DNA of 64,000 nucleotides from an uncultured Bacteroidales bacterium. GTDB taxonomy: Bacteria; Bacteroidota; Bacteroidia; Bacteroidales; P3. Where the stretch lies: assembly GCA_900318835.1 (NCBI GenBank), contig ONLW01000005.1:1-64000 (forward strand), in the 5' to 3' direction. This document shows, in pieces, positions 34,854 to 43,458 of the stretch. The notes beneath the pieces were generated by a model that ran no database searches, was not told the DNA's origin, and worked only from the letters and a program-made list of their open reading frames with translations. Both the position numbers and the translations under genes were made by a program. Position 1 is the first letter of the stretch. Each line of letters begins with the position of its first letter.

Positions 34854-37625
34854 TTATGTATTTTGTTTTTCTTCGTTCAATACCATTCCATCCAGATCTA
34901 TTTCATAGAATCTTACTACTTCATCAAGCATACTCAATGCACCTGTATAGTAATTGCTGGCAAGATAGCCAAAGTTTGCGACTCTGAGCATTTCATTTTC
35001 TACTAGGTGTTTTTCCATCGTCCAGAAACGACGGTCATAATGTGGTGAATGGAAATCAGGCACCACTACCATATCATAGATGTATGCAAATCTCTTATCA
35101 TCGTGTCTGCGTAACAGCCTTCCCCGTCGCTGAATAAATTGCCGTGGATTGCCAGAACTTGAAGTGAATATGCCGTATTCTGCACGGGGAACATCCACTC
35201 CTTCATCAAGACAGTTTTTTGCAAATAATACATTTAGCTGTCCATCTGCAAATGCGGTGAGTTTCTGACGGCGCATTTCTTTTGAGTCTTCTCCTGTATA
35301 TGAATTACAAGTTACATTGGGGAAAGTTTGTTTCAGAACAGATTGCATTTCCTTCAAAATATATTCATCAAGCTGCTCATCATCATTTTCGTCTAACCTT
35401 GTTCGCTTACCTGCTGCGGAGTACACAAAACAATACTTCAAATTCTCCTCACCGATAGTTCTTAGTATCTGACGGAAGACATACATCTTATTGCGGGCTT
35501 TATGTAGCAGGTTCTTTCTGAGTAATAGCAACCTTCGTGCCCTCTCCGGATCAGAGAAGGTTGCTTTGGCATCGTTGTACATCTGAACCAACTGCCTTGT
35601 GATTCGTGCGTACTCTATCATTTCGCCATCTTCGAGTTTAGCAAGATAGGGGAAATAGTAATAAGGCATCAAACGCTCTTCCTTGATAGCTCTGCTCATG
35701 GAGAAACTGTAGGTATAAGGATGAGTGTCGTTGAAGAAGCTTTCTATCTCTCTTGTTCCCTCTTCATCGTATATTCTATTCGGGGTTGCAGAAAGGGCAA
35801 TGCGTCTTTCTATCGTTAGAGCATGAAAAGCGTTCCTTACAGACGCTGAGCCAATATTATGAGCCTCATCAGCAATAAGAATAGCTCCTTGTGAGAGTCT
35901 TGGTAGTAGAATCTGGAAATCTTTCATGACAAAGGATGCATAAGTAGAAATGATGACATAGTTCACATTCCTGCCTAAACTCATCTTCATTGTCATTCTT
36001 GCCAGTTCAACTTTCCACTGGGAATTCTCGGAAGAAACCTTTATGACGTTCCTGAAATTGAAATTTCTTACTTCATCTCCCCATTGTTCTACAAGGGCAA
36101 GCGAGGGTACTAATATTAAAAGTCTATAGAAATCATCATCGCGATACTCTTCAAGTGCACAGTTAAGTGAGGTAATAGTTTTACCAGTACCAGTTGCCAT
36201 AGCGAAGACTCCACGTTTTCCTCGACTCTTCCATGCCTGATATGCATCTATCTGATATTGGCGAGGACCATCTTTGAATTTAGAGGGGAAATGGGGTTCG
36301 TCTGAGGCGAGTGTGTTTTCTTGCTCAATTTCTTTCATTACCACATTTTCCAACTTCACCAAATCATCAATGTCTGTTGTTGGATAAGTAACAAGTATCC
36401 GATTGCAGAATTCGTCAGCAGGGAATACCCTGATGTCTGGATTCTGGTTTCCCCATATGCTTTCAAAATCATCGTGATATCCTTTGATGCGTTCTCTGTC
36501 ATCGCTGGTACGCCAAGAACATATTGTATCTATTGCCTCTATATTCTTAGTAAGACCTGAAGCTGTAAGATTCATAGAACCATTAAAAGCCACTTCGTTC
36601 CCCTCAGTATCAGCAAAGATTCCAAACTTCTCATGGGCAATGCCATCTTCTTTCAGCATAACAATCTTTACCTCAATTCTATGTTGGCTTATCAGGTACG
36701 ACAAGCAGCGGAAGAATAGTTCATCACGTCGGGAGAATATCTTCAGAAGCCTGTCATACGACTGTATCATATATTGCTCGAAGCCCTCATAATCACAATC
36801 TTTCAACAATTTGTAATCATCCTCCGTTACGCTGGGATTGATATACATACGCATATTGCCGCCATTCCTAACGAAATGTGCAAAACCACAGGCAAGGACA
36901 TTGAAGCAAGCACTACTAAAGTACCCCAAACCCAAATCCAATTGAGAGCTGTTTATCAGAGCCTTTGTAAAGAACTCTGTAGGTTTATGTTCTCGTTTGG
37001 AGGAATAGCGTAATTCAAAACTAAGATGAGATAAGTCTGTATGTATTGTTTCCTCTTCACATACACACCAAACAGTTTCATTGGGTTCATCATAGGGTAC
37101 AACCTCATGTTCATCCCATGGGGAGTGATCGGAGTATGGTTTACTGTATAATCCCCAAGTATCCTCATCTGTAAAATGAACAAATGCTTTTTTTTCCTGA
37201 ATCAAAGATGACTGTAGGTTGCGACGGGTAGTTTGATTTTTACGATGACTATTAACATAATCAAGTATTGTGTGTAAACGCTGTGGCTTGGCTTTACTTT
37301 CAAGAAACTCCTTTGCTAATTCTCTAATAGTAGGTTCCGCTGACCTCTTTTCCTTCCTTTTAGCAGCCTTTGGCAGAGTAATCATGTCATTAGGATCAGG
37401 AAAGATTTCATACATATCAGCCACCTCTATAGTGAGAACTTCGACAATCTTTGATACTTTTGGAAGGCTGTAATCATGCCATACTTCATGATGGTCTTCA
37501 ATAAAAGTTGCAAGAGATATGCACTCATCACCCTTGGCAACAGCTAACTGCTGCCTAAACACCTCGTGGAACTTATCAAAGTCGAACACATCAGCGTAAT
37601 GCACTCTGGAAGTGATGTCATTCAT
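34854..37625 (-). CDS. SF2 helicase with PLD nuclease domain and winged-helix N-terminus
   Basis: The 923-residue protein has four parts. Residues about 95-162 (TIRELAKEFL ... DTWGLYS) resemble an HB1/HARE-type winged helix. A phospholipase-D nuclease domain follows with HEKFGIFAD (near 332) and NGSMN. Then comes an SF2 helicase: MATGTGKT (near 477), ADEAHN (near 586), SATP, and motif VI QRRGRLLRR (near 833). PLD-helicase fusions act as restriction or defence effectors. The start overlaps the dndE stop (ATGA), tying it to phosphorothioation. Confidence 0.85.
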   Translation of the reverse strand: MNDITSRVHYADVFDFDKFHEVFRQQLAVAKGDECISLATFIEDHHEVWHDYSLPKVSKIVEVLTIEVADMYEIFPDPNDMITLPKAAKRKEKRSAEPTIRELAKEFLESKAKPQRLHTILDYVNSHRKNQTTRRNLQSSLIQEKKAFVHFTDEDTWGLYSKPYSDHSPWDEHEVVPYDEPNETVWCVCEEETIHTDLSHLSFELRYSSKREHKPTEFFTKALINSSQLDLGLGYFSSACFNVLACGFAHFVRNGGNMRMYINPSVTEDDYKLLKDCDYEGFEQYMIQSYDRLLKIFSRRDELFFRCLSYLISQHRIEVKIVMLKEDGIAHEKFGIFADTEGNEVAFNGSMNLTASGLTKNIEAIDTICSWRTSDDRERIKGYHDDFESIWGNQNPDIRVFPADEFCNRILVTYPTTDIDDLVKLENVVMKEIEQENTLASDEPHFPSKFKDGPRQYQIDAYQAWKSRGKRGVFAMATGTGKTITSLNCALEEYRDDDFYRLLILVPSLALVEQWGDEVRNFNFRNVIKVSSENSQWKVELARMTMKMSLGRNVNYVIISTYASFVMKDFQILLPRLSQGAILIADEAHNIGSASVRNAFHALTIERRIALSATPNRIYDEEGTREIESFFNDTHPYTYSFSMSRAIKEERLMPYYYFPYLAKLEDGEMIEYARITRQLVQMYNDAKATFSDPERARRLLLLRKNLLHKARNKMYVFRQILRTIGEENLKYCFVYSAAGKRTRLDENDDEQLDEYILKEMQSVLKQTFPNVTCNSYTGEDSKEMRRQKLTAFADGQLNVLFAKNCLDEGVDVPRAEYGIFTSSSGNPRQFIQRRGRLLRRHDDKRFAYIYDMVVVPDFHSPHYDRRFWTMEKHLVENEMLRVANFGYLASNYYTGALSMLDEVVRFYEIDLDGMVLNEEKQNT

Positions 37626-38023
37626 AATTCCTTCAATCCTTCTTCTATCTTATCAAATAAATAGTCGAATCCTACCAAATTGGGGTTGTCTTTTACATCT
37701 TTATCTATCAGCTCCAGCCCGTCATCCAAGTGCATCTTGAAATAGCGAGCCAAATCTTTATCTGTACTTTTAATGCCATAGTGTGAGCATATCATGGCGA
37801 GGTAAAGCGGATACAGGTTGCCGAAAAGCACACTTCTACTATACTCTTTTCCGCCAGCATCCTTCACTTCTGTTGGCGAAAACCTCTGCCCACTTTTCAG
37901 GGAGTATGCAATGGCGATACGTGCTATCACGTTTTCTGCACCAAGACCAAACTTTCGTGTCAGTCTTTGCACTCGCTCCCTGTTTTCAGAGCTGGTCTTT
38001 ATTTGTGCTATCATTATGCTCAT
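37622..38023 (-). CDS. dndE: DNA phosphorothioation protein DndE
   Basis: The 133-residue helical protein follows dndD by 3 nt. Its KTSSENRERVQRLTRKFGLGAENVIARIAI start is the DndE pattern of a short N-terminal strand and a ribbon-helix-like pair. DndE binds nicked DNA and is needed for sulfur insertion by DndCDE. ATG at 38023 is used; 38014 is also possible. It overlaps the helicase gene by 4 nt. Confidence 0.85.
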   Translation of the reverse strand: MSIMIAQIKTSSENRERVQRLTRKFGLGAENVIARIAIAYSLKSGQRFSPTEVKDAGGKEYSRSVLFGNLYPLYLAMICSHYGIKSTDKDLARYFKMHLDDGLELIDKDVKDNPNLVGFDYLFDKIEEGLKEL

Positions 38024-38026
38024 ACG

Positions 38027-40129
38027 TCAATTCATTAATTTGTCAGTGTTTACCTTCTTGAATGTAGAACGTACTGTGTCGTTAGTAATAACAACGGCAT
38101 TCTCAACATAGGGTTTCAGCATTTCATACTCTGTAGCAGTCAGCTCCTTGTGAAGCAACGGGAACAGGATGACCTGCTTAGAAATAGAAGGATAGAACTC
38201 TGTGATTATCTTCGAGGCGTGGCTTTTGTCGAACTTCTGCAAAGGACTATCGATGAATACAGGGAACTGGATGCCGCTTTCATCCACCAGTGCTTTTAGC
38301 ACGGATGTTGCATACAGCTGCTTTTCTCCTTTTGACAGGAGAGATTTATCAATCTCGAACCCATCTGGCGAGTATAGCTTTATATCCATTGAGTCATCTT
38401 CCAACTCAACCTCCACTCGTCCAATGAAATCTTCCTTATGCATCAAGGTATTGAGGGCATTTCTGATTCTCAGCTCCAACGATGACTTCTTGGTTTCCTT
38501 CAACGAGAATAGGAAGGTGTCAAGTTCGCCGATTAGCTCACTGGCAACTTTGTCTTTCTCTTCGTCTGCATCATCGACACTAACCTTACGACTCAGTTCC
38601 TTGATCTGCTTATTCAAAGATTCCAATGTCAGTTTCAGCTCACCAGTCTTAACGTGGTTCTGGCGAAGTTGCTCATCTGTATCTTTAATCTTCTGTTCGA
38701 TTTCGTTTTTCTTATCGCGAAGAGCCTTTACCACCTCATCGCTTTCCTTGCTCTGAATATTTGCCAAACGTCTGGCATTTCGTTCCAGAGTAATCCTGTT
38801 TTTGCGATATGCCTCAGCAAGAGTGGAGAATTCCAACTTGTAGGTTGTTGTCAGACTATTGTAAACAGCTTCGATTTCAGCAAAGTCCTCGTCAGAGATA
38901 TTCAGACGTATCTCTCTGTTTGAGGTGCCGCCACGATATTTGGCGATGATGCTTTCCAGTTTCTTCTGAGCCTCTTCCGTTTCTTTCTTCTTCAGAGGCA
39001 TAGAGCTTAGAAGTTGCACCATGTCGATGCTTAGGGCATCAAGCACACTATTCTGAGCTACCGCTGCATTGTTAATTGCAGTGGTGTTATGATCTGCCTT
39101 TGCAAGTTGATAGGCTTGGGTGAACACATTGCCGGCAACGGCAAACGGAGCATAGTCGATGAACTGCTTGATGGCGTTCTTCATTCTGGCATCTTCCTGT
39201 TTACAATGCTCTATTACCGCCTTCACTCTTTGCAACTCTTCTGTCTTCACGCTGCTTCCTTCACGAGACAGCTTAGTTTGAAGTTGCTCGTTTTCTTCTC
39301 GCAAAGCATCCATAGAGGCCTGCATCTGTTCAATGGTAGATTCCAAATTCAGTGCTTCTTGTCGCTTCGCATCTCTTTCTGCTTCCAGCGATTCTAGTTT
39401 GTCTCTAAGAGTCAAATCTTTCGACTTCTTGCGATAGCGCAATCTCAGGCTTTCAAGGTTGGTTTTCAGTTCTTCGTATTTCCTGATCCCAAGCACCTCT
39501 TCGTATGCCTGACTCAACTTGCGGCGTTCTGCAATAGTGCTGGTTTCTGCCAGTGATACAATTTCCTCTGAGTCAAAGAAGAAAAGACTGGCTATGTCTT
39601 TATTCAGAATGAAGTCATTGATGAATACATCTGGTCCTATTTCTTCCGTCAGCTCATTGCGATTGCCGTCAATCAGAATCTCAACATCCTCTTTTTGGAG
39701 TAGCGCATCATAGCTGCGTTTCACACAAATGTTGCGGCAAGGGATTGAAGGGATGCCAACTTCTGTGAAGCAGATCGTGACACTACAGATGCTGTCTTTC
39801 TGTATCTCCTCATAGCCAGTGTAACCGTTTTTCTTGATTGCTGCTATAGTATCAGGAGTTGCCAGCTTTTCGTAACGTCTGGCGGCACTCAGGTTCAGAT
39901 TGCCCTTTTGAGTAGCAGTATAGTTGCTTGAGTCTTGCCCTGAAACAGGAATATCGCCAACGAAGCGTCCATACAGACACCACAGTAAAGAATGGAGGAA
40001 TGTGGTTTTGCCAAAGCCATTTTCACCACATACCAGATGGATGTTCTTGCTTTCGTCGAATTTGAAACTAATGGCGTTTTCGCCTTCGTAAAGGCGATAG
40101 TTATTCAGGATGATTTTATTAATCAGCAT
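38027..40129 (-). CDS. dndD: DNA phosphorothioation ATPase DndD
   Basis: The 700-residue SMC-like ATPase has Walker A GENGFGKTT (35-43), a D-loop-side FFFDSEEI segment, long coiled coils (about 210-540), the ABC signature LLSKGEKQL and Walker B PVFIDSPLQKFD. This is the typical DndD layout. DndD hydrolyses ATP and probably opens or nicks DNA for sulfur incorporation. It overlaps dndC by 7 nt. Confidence 0.9.
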   Translation of the reverse strand: MLINKIILNNYRLYEGENAISFKFDESKNIHLVCGENGFGKTTFLHSLLWCLYGRFVGDIPVSGQDSSNYTATQKGNLNLSAARRYEKLATPDTIAAIKKNGYTGYEEIQKDSICSVTICFTEVGIPSIPCRNICVKRSYDALLQKEDVEILIDGNRNELTEEIGPDVFINDFILNKDIASLFFFDSEEIVSLAETSTIAERRKLSQAYEEVLGIRKYEELKTNLESLRLRYRKKSKDLTLRDKLESLEAERDAKRQEALNLESTIEQMQASMDALREENEQLQTKLSREGSSVKTEELQRVKAVIEHCKQEDARMKNAIKQFIDYAPFAVAGNVFTQAYQLAKADHNTTAINNAAVAQNSVLDALSIDMVQLLSSMPLKKKETEEAQKKLESIIAKYRGGTSNREIRLNISDEDFAEIEAVYNSLTTTYKLEFSTLAEAYRKNRITLERNARRLANIQSKESDEVVKALRDKKNEIEQKIKDTDEQLRQNHVKTGELKLTLESLNKQIKELSRKVSVDDADEEKDKVASELIGELDTFLFSLKETKKSSLELRIRNALNTLMHKEDFIGRVEVELEDDSMDIKLYSPDGFEIDKSLLSKGEKQLYATSVLKALVDESGIQFPVFIDSPLQKFDKSHASKIITEFYPSISKQVILFPLLHKELTATEYEMLKPYVENAVVITNDTVRSTFKKVNTDKLMN

Positions 40130-41472
40130 GCTTCACCTCCTTTCTTCACATAGCGGTCAAGTTGCTCATCCAAATCATTCTGCAAACCATACTTCCTCAT
40201 CAGCAGAACCTTGCTCTTTTGCAGGGCCAAGAGTTCCTGAATCAATTGGAAGTGACTTGGGTCTTTGCAAGAACGCTCCAGTATAAGCCTTTCCTGCAAA
40301 CCTATCTCCAAGTTGGGGATGCTGTAGCCGTATATCTCGTTATAGATGTCGTTTACTGTCGTAGAGAAGTTGCCATCACGGAACCAGATAACCTGAATAG
40401 CTATCAGTTCCTGACTTGTAATCAAACGGACACTTGAATGCTCCTCCTGAACTTTCTTCTGAACTTTCAGCAGGTCTCTCAGCATTTCTATTCGATATTC
40501 CATCGTATAGTTTCCCAGATTGTGACCTGTACTGTCAACGGCAGCTTGTCCGTTACGGCGTGTAGAACAGCGAAGTTCAGAAACATTTCTGTTCTCTACC
40601 AGTTTGTTGCGGAAATCCAAGAGGGGCTGCATCCATGAAACGCCATTCTGAATCAGTGACGACATAGACTTGTCTTCCTTTACCACGGTGCATATCCAGC
40701 AACCAAAGCGGCTCTGTCCACAAGAACGATGGCTATCATCTGTCACAACAGTAGGACATTCGTAGTCATCGGCAGAAGCATCCAGATAAATCTTGTATAG
40801 GATTTCGTTGTCGAAGCCCCAAGGTGAAGGGATGGCATTGATGACCCACCAAACCTCTTCAAGCATCAGCTCTTTAATAGGTGCATAGGTGAAGGTGTTG
40901 GGGTTCAGAGGATGCTTCGAAAGACGATGGCCCTTTATCTCATGTCGTTTGATAGAACGTTCACGCTGCTGGCTTTCCGTTAGACGTGTACCTACCAAGA
41001 CAATTGCTTCACCATCTGCCACCACCTGATCTGTGATGAACTTCGAGGTGGGCTTAATCTTCATCTTCTCTGTGCAGAAACGGAAAGCATTGTTGGGTAC
41101 AGGATAGCCCTTGCCAATGACGCAACTCCAGAACGTATCTTCCAATTGTGGGGTGGTAGTCACCACCTGCACAGGAAGGTGCTGCTCCTGAGCCGCCTTA
41201 CCGATTTCGAACAAAACTGTAGTAACATATTCTTCGATGACAGGGTTCTCCACCATCGTATCATTGCAAACAACATATACGCAACGACGCAACTCTGTGC
41301 CTTCGTCACGCAGTTCCTGCATTGCAATCCAAGTGAGCATTAAGAGTACCGTTGAATCTTTGCCACCCGAGAAACCAATAATCCAAGGGCGGCAGTTCGC
41401 GTCTGCCTCCATGTACTGGTCTTTCAGCTCGTCTATGACAGCTCGTACTCTCGTTGACTTTATTTCAATCAT
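40123..41472 (-). CDS. dndC: DNA phosphorothioation sulfurtransferase DndC
   Basis: The 449-residue protein is a PAPS reductase-like ATP pyrophosphatase: SGGKDS P-loop at 35-40, then the DndC-specific PNNAFRFCTEKMKIKP (near 131) and SCGQSRFGCWICTVVKEDKSM (about 250-265), whose cysteines bind the 4Fe-4S cluster. It activates DNA for replacement of a non-bridging phosphate oxygen by sulfur. Sulfur normally comes from DndA or another cysteine desulfurase; none is encoded here. It heads a ten-gene operon behind a clear promoter. Confidence 0.93.
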   Translation of the reverse strand: MIEIKSTRVRAVIDELKDQYMEADANCRPWIIGFSGGKDSTVLLMLTWIAMQELRDEGTELRRCVYVVCNDTMVENPVIEEYVTTVLFEIGKAAQEQHLPVQVVTTTPQLEDTFWSCVIGKGYPVPNNAFRFCTEKMKIKPTSKFITDQVVADGEAIVLVGTRLTESQQRERSIKRHEIKGHRLSKHPLNPNTFTYAPIKELMLEEVWWVINAIPSPWGFDNEILYKIYLDASADDYECPTVVTDDSHRSCGQSRFGCWICTVVKEDKSMSSLIQNGVSWMQPLLDFRNKLVENRNVSELRCSTRRNGQAAVDSTGHNLGNYTMEYRIEMLRDLLKVQKKVQEEHSSVRLITSQELIAIQVIWFRDGNFSTTVNDIYNEIYGYSIPNLEIGLQERLILERSCKDPSHFQLIQELLALQKSKVLLMRKYGLQNDLDEQLDRYVKKGGEAC

Positions 41473-41528
41473 ATTTTTTCTTCGTATTCTGTATTTTTTT
41501 TGTTCGCTAAAGTAGTCTTTATTAGAGT

Positions 41529-41573
41529 TACTTTTGCAATTGCAAAAGTACGGATTTTTTCTTAAATGGCAAA
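41529..41573 (-). promoter_or_regulatory. dnd operon promoter with 22-bp palindrome
   Basis: On the minus strand TTTG (41573-41570) and TACTTTTG (41550-41543) are 19 nt apart, 70 nt before the dndC ATG. Bases 41529-41550 form a perfect palindrome containing a TACTTTTG box on each strand, so the site could be an operator or a pair of divergent -7 boxes. Confidence 0.8.
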
Positions 41574-41598
41574 ATTTATTTGAATGCGTGAGTGTGGG

Positions 41599-41648
41599 AA
41601 TGCGTTAATTCGTTAGTATAAAAAAACAACAGGCAGCAAAGAAGGCAT
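41599..41648. repeat. Direct repeat, left copy (pair with 42048-42096)
   Basis: About 48 bp starting AATGCGTTAATTCGTTAG and running through CAGGCAGCAAAGA recur at 42048-42096 with few changes. Both copies sit among further AATGCGT-like heptamers. Confidence 0.8.
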
Positions 41649-41767
41649 GAAGAAGGCATATAGAAGGATCGAAGAAGGGGTACCACCAGTGGATCGCCGA
41701 AAGATCATCGAAGGATTACCCATAAAAAGGGCAGCACTATCTTTGCCGCTGGAGATGCCAAATATGT

Positions 41768-41844
41768 GCCACAATTAGAAGAAACGCCACAATTGTCAGA
41801 AAACAAAAAAACTTACAAATTGTGGCAACAACGTTGCCACAATT
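41768..41844. repeat. Four GCCACAATT units in a gene-free gap
   Basis: GCCACAATT occurs at 41768-41776, 41786-41794 and 41836-41844, and inverted at 41818-41826. The last two form a 12-bp perfect inverted repeat (41818-41844). The whole gap 41574-42178 shows no gene. Confidence 0.8.
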
Positions 41845-42047
41845 CAGACGCCACGCTATTGCTGCAAATAAAGCATTAAAGAATGTGGGAATGCGTTTAT
41901 GAATGCGTTTTTCGCTTGATTTAATCTTATTATAAGGAGCTCAAAGCCTGCATCGCAGGCAGAATGCGTTAGTGGGGTTAATAGGTAAGATGAATCGTGG
42001 AATAGAAAAGGGGCGTTGAGGGAACATGTAGAATGCGTAAATGCGCA

Positions 42048-42096
42048 AATGCGTTAATTCGTTAGTATATAAATCAACAGGCAGCAAAGAGGTCAT
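42048..42096. repeat. Direct repeat, right copy (pair with 41599-41648)
   Basis: Matches the left copy over about 48 bp. Degenerate AATGCGT and GCTTGATT units lie on both sides (42030-42060 and 42104-42122). Confidence 0.8.
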
Positions 42097-42178
42097 AAAG
42101 AGTGTTTGAATGCTTGATTGCTTGAACTGAGGTCGGCGACCATGTGGAGCCAATGTGTGAGTGTGGAAATGCGGAATC

Positions 42179-43315
42179 CTATAATCCTTTATTCCATAAC
42201 GTTTTGAAGAAGTCAAGGACATAGAGGCATTCTATGCCGTCGATGGTTCGGCTGAGTTTGTCGAGAGATACCAGTATCCGTCGGCTTTCGGGGTATTCGT
42301 CGGCAAAGGCTTTGAGACCTTTGAGGTGACGTCGTTGGATTTCTTCCGCTGACTTGATCTCTATCGCTACTCTGGCATCTCCAATGACAGCGTCCACCTC
42401 GATGCCTGTGTAGGTGTGCCAGTAGGATAGTTCTTCTTCCGAATGTGTGTATTGCAGCCATGCATAGATTTCCTGAATCACCAAGTGCTCAAAGGCATGG
42501 CCGTAGTCGGCGCTACCTCTTACCAACTCTTTGCGATGCAACAAGTGGTTGGCCACACCGATATCGAAATAGTAGAACTTCGGTGCCTGCATCAGCCTCC
42601 GCTTCATGACCTTTCGGAATGCAGGAATGCGATACCCCATCAGGGTATCCTCGAGGATGTCGAAGTAGGCATTTACTGTGGTGGCACGCACTCCGCAATC
42701 CTGTGCTATATTGGCGTTGTTTACAATTTCGCCGTCGGTCAATGCTGCCACTTCCAAAAAGCGTTGGAAGGCGTCGAGGTTACGCACCAAGGCTTCTTCT
42801 TTTATCTCTTCTTTCAGGTAAACGTTTATATATCCGGCCAGGAGTCGAGAGGGGTTCTTGGCAAGATAGTGAGGAGGAAGCATTCCGAAAGTGACGGCCC
42901 TGTCGATATCAAACTCCGGTATCTCGGTGCTGACGAACGGATAGAGATATACAGGGAAGGCCCGTCCTCCGAGGGTGTTGTGGCCCTTGCGTTTCAGTTT
43001 TCGGGCGCTGGAGCCACATAGGATGAAAACGAGACCGCTCTCGACAATCAGTCGGTGTACTTCATCAAGCAGGGCGGGCACCTCTGGTATTTCGTCGATG
43101 ATGACCAGCGTACCTTCAGGTTTCCCGTTCAGCATTTCGTAAAGGAGCGTCGGGTTGCGACGATACCTTTCTTTAATGCTGCTGTCGAGCAGGTCGATAT
43201 AGATAGCATTGGGGAACTGCTGTCGCAGGATGGTCGATTTGCCAGTCTGTCGGGCTCCGAACAGGAAGATGCTGCTTTCTATCTCGTTGGATAGGTTGAG
43301 AATACGTGGTAACAT
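42179..43315 (-). CDS. AAA ATPase with DUF4143 domain
   Basis: The 378-residue protein has Walker A FGARQTGKST (about 19-28), Walker B TLVIIDEIPEV, a sensor-like LCGSSARKLKR, a winged helix and a DUF4143 domain. The C-terminal core VDAVIGDARVAIEIKSAEE keeps the D and E-x-K of a PD-(D/E)xK fold, unlike the relative at 27644-28870. It has its own promoter and lies just outside the dnd operon. Function unsettled; such genes are frequent in accessory DNA. Confidence 0.88.
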   Translation of the reverse strand: MLPRILNLSNEIESSIFLFGARQTGKSTILRQQFPNAIYIDLLDSSIKERYRRNPTLLYEMLNGKPEGTLVIIDEIPEVPALLDEVHRLIVESGLVFILCGSSARKLKRKGHNTLGGRAFPVYLYPFVSTEIPEFDIDRAVTFGMLPPHYLAKNPSRLLAGYINVYLKEEIKEEALVRNLDAFQRFLEVAALTDGEIVNNANIAQDCGVRATTVNAYFDILEDTLMGYRIPAFRKVMKRRLMQAPKFYYFDIGVANHLLHRKELVRGSADYGHAFEHLVIQEIYAWLQYTHSEEELSYWHTYTGIEVDAVIGDARVAIEIKSAEEIQRRHLKGLKAFADEYPESRRILVSLDKLSRTIDGIECLYVLDFFKTLWNKGL

Positions 43316-43363
43316 GATGGCTATGTTATTGTGTGAATTTCATTTAAAATATTGTTTTCTAAA

Positions 43364-43419
43364 CTCGATTTTTAATCAAAATCGAGTGCAAAAATACGAA
43401 TAATTTCCGAATTGGCAAA
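43364..43419 (-). promoter_or_regulatory. Promoter and leader hairpin of the DUF4143 ATPase gene
   Basis: On the minus strand TTTG (43419-43416) and TATTTTTG (43396-43389) are 19 nt apart. Just downstream, 43364-43386 forms a 9-bp hairpin (CTCGATTTT/AAAATCGAG, 5-nt loop) near the transcription start, possibly an operator. Confidence 0.75.
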
Positions 43420-43458
43420 ATATTATTGAATGCGTTAATATGTAAATGTGTTAGCGTG

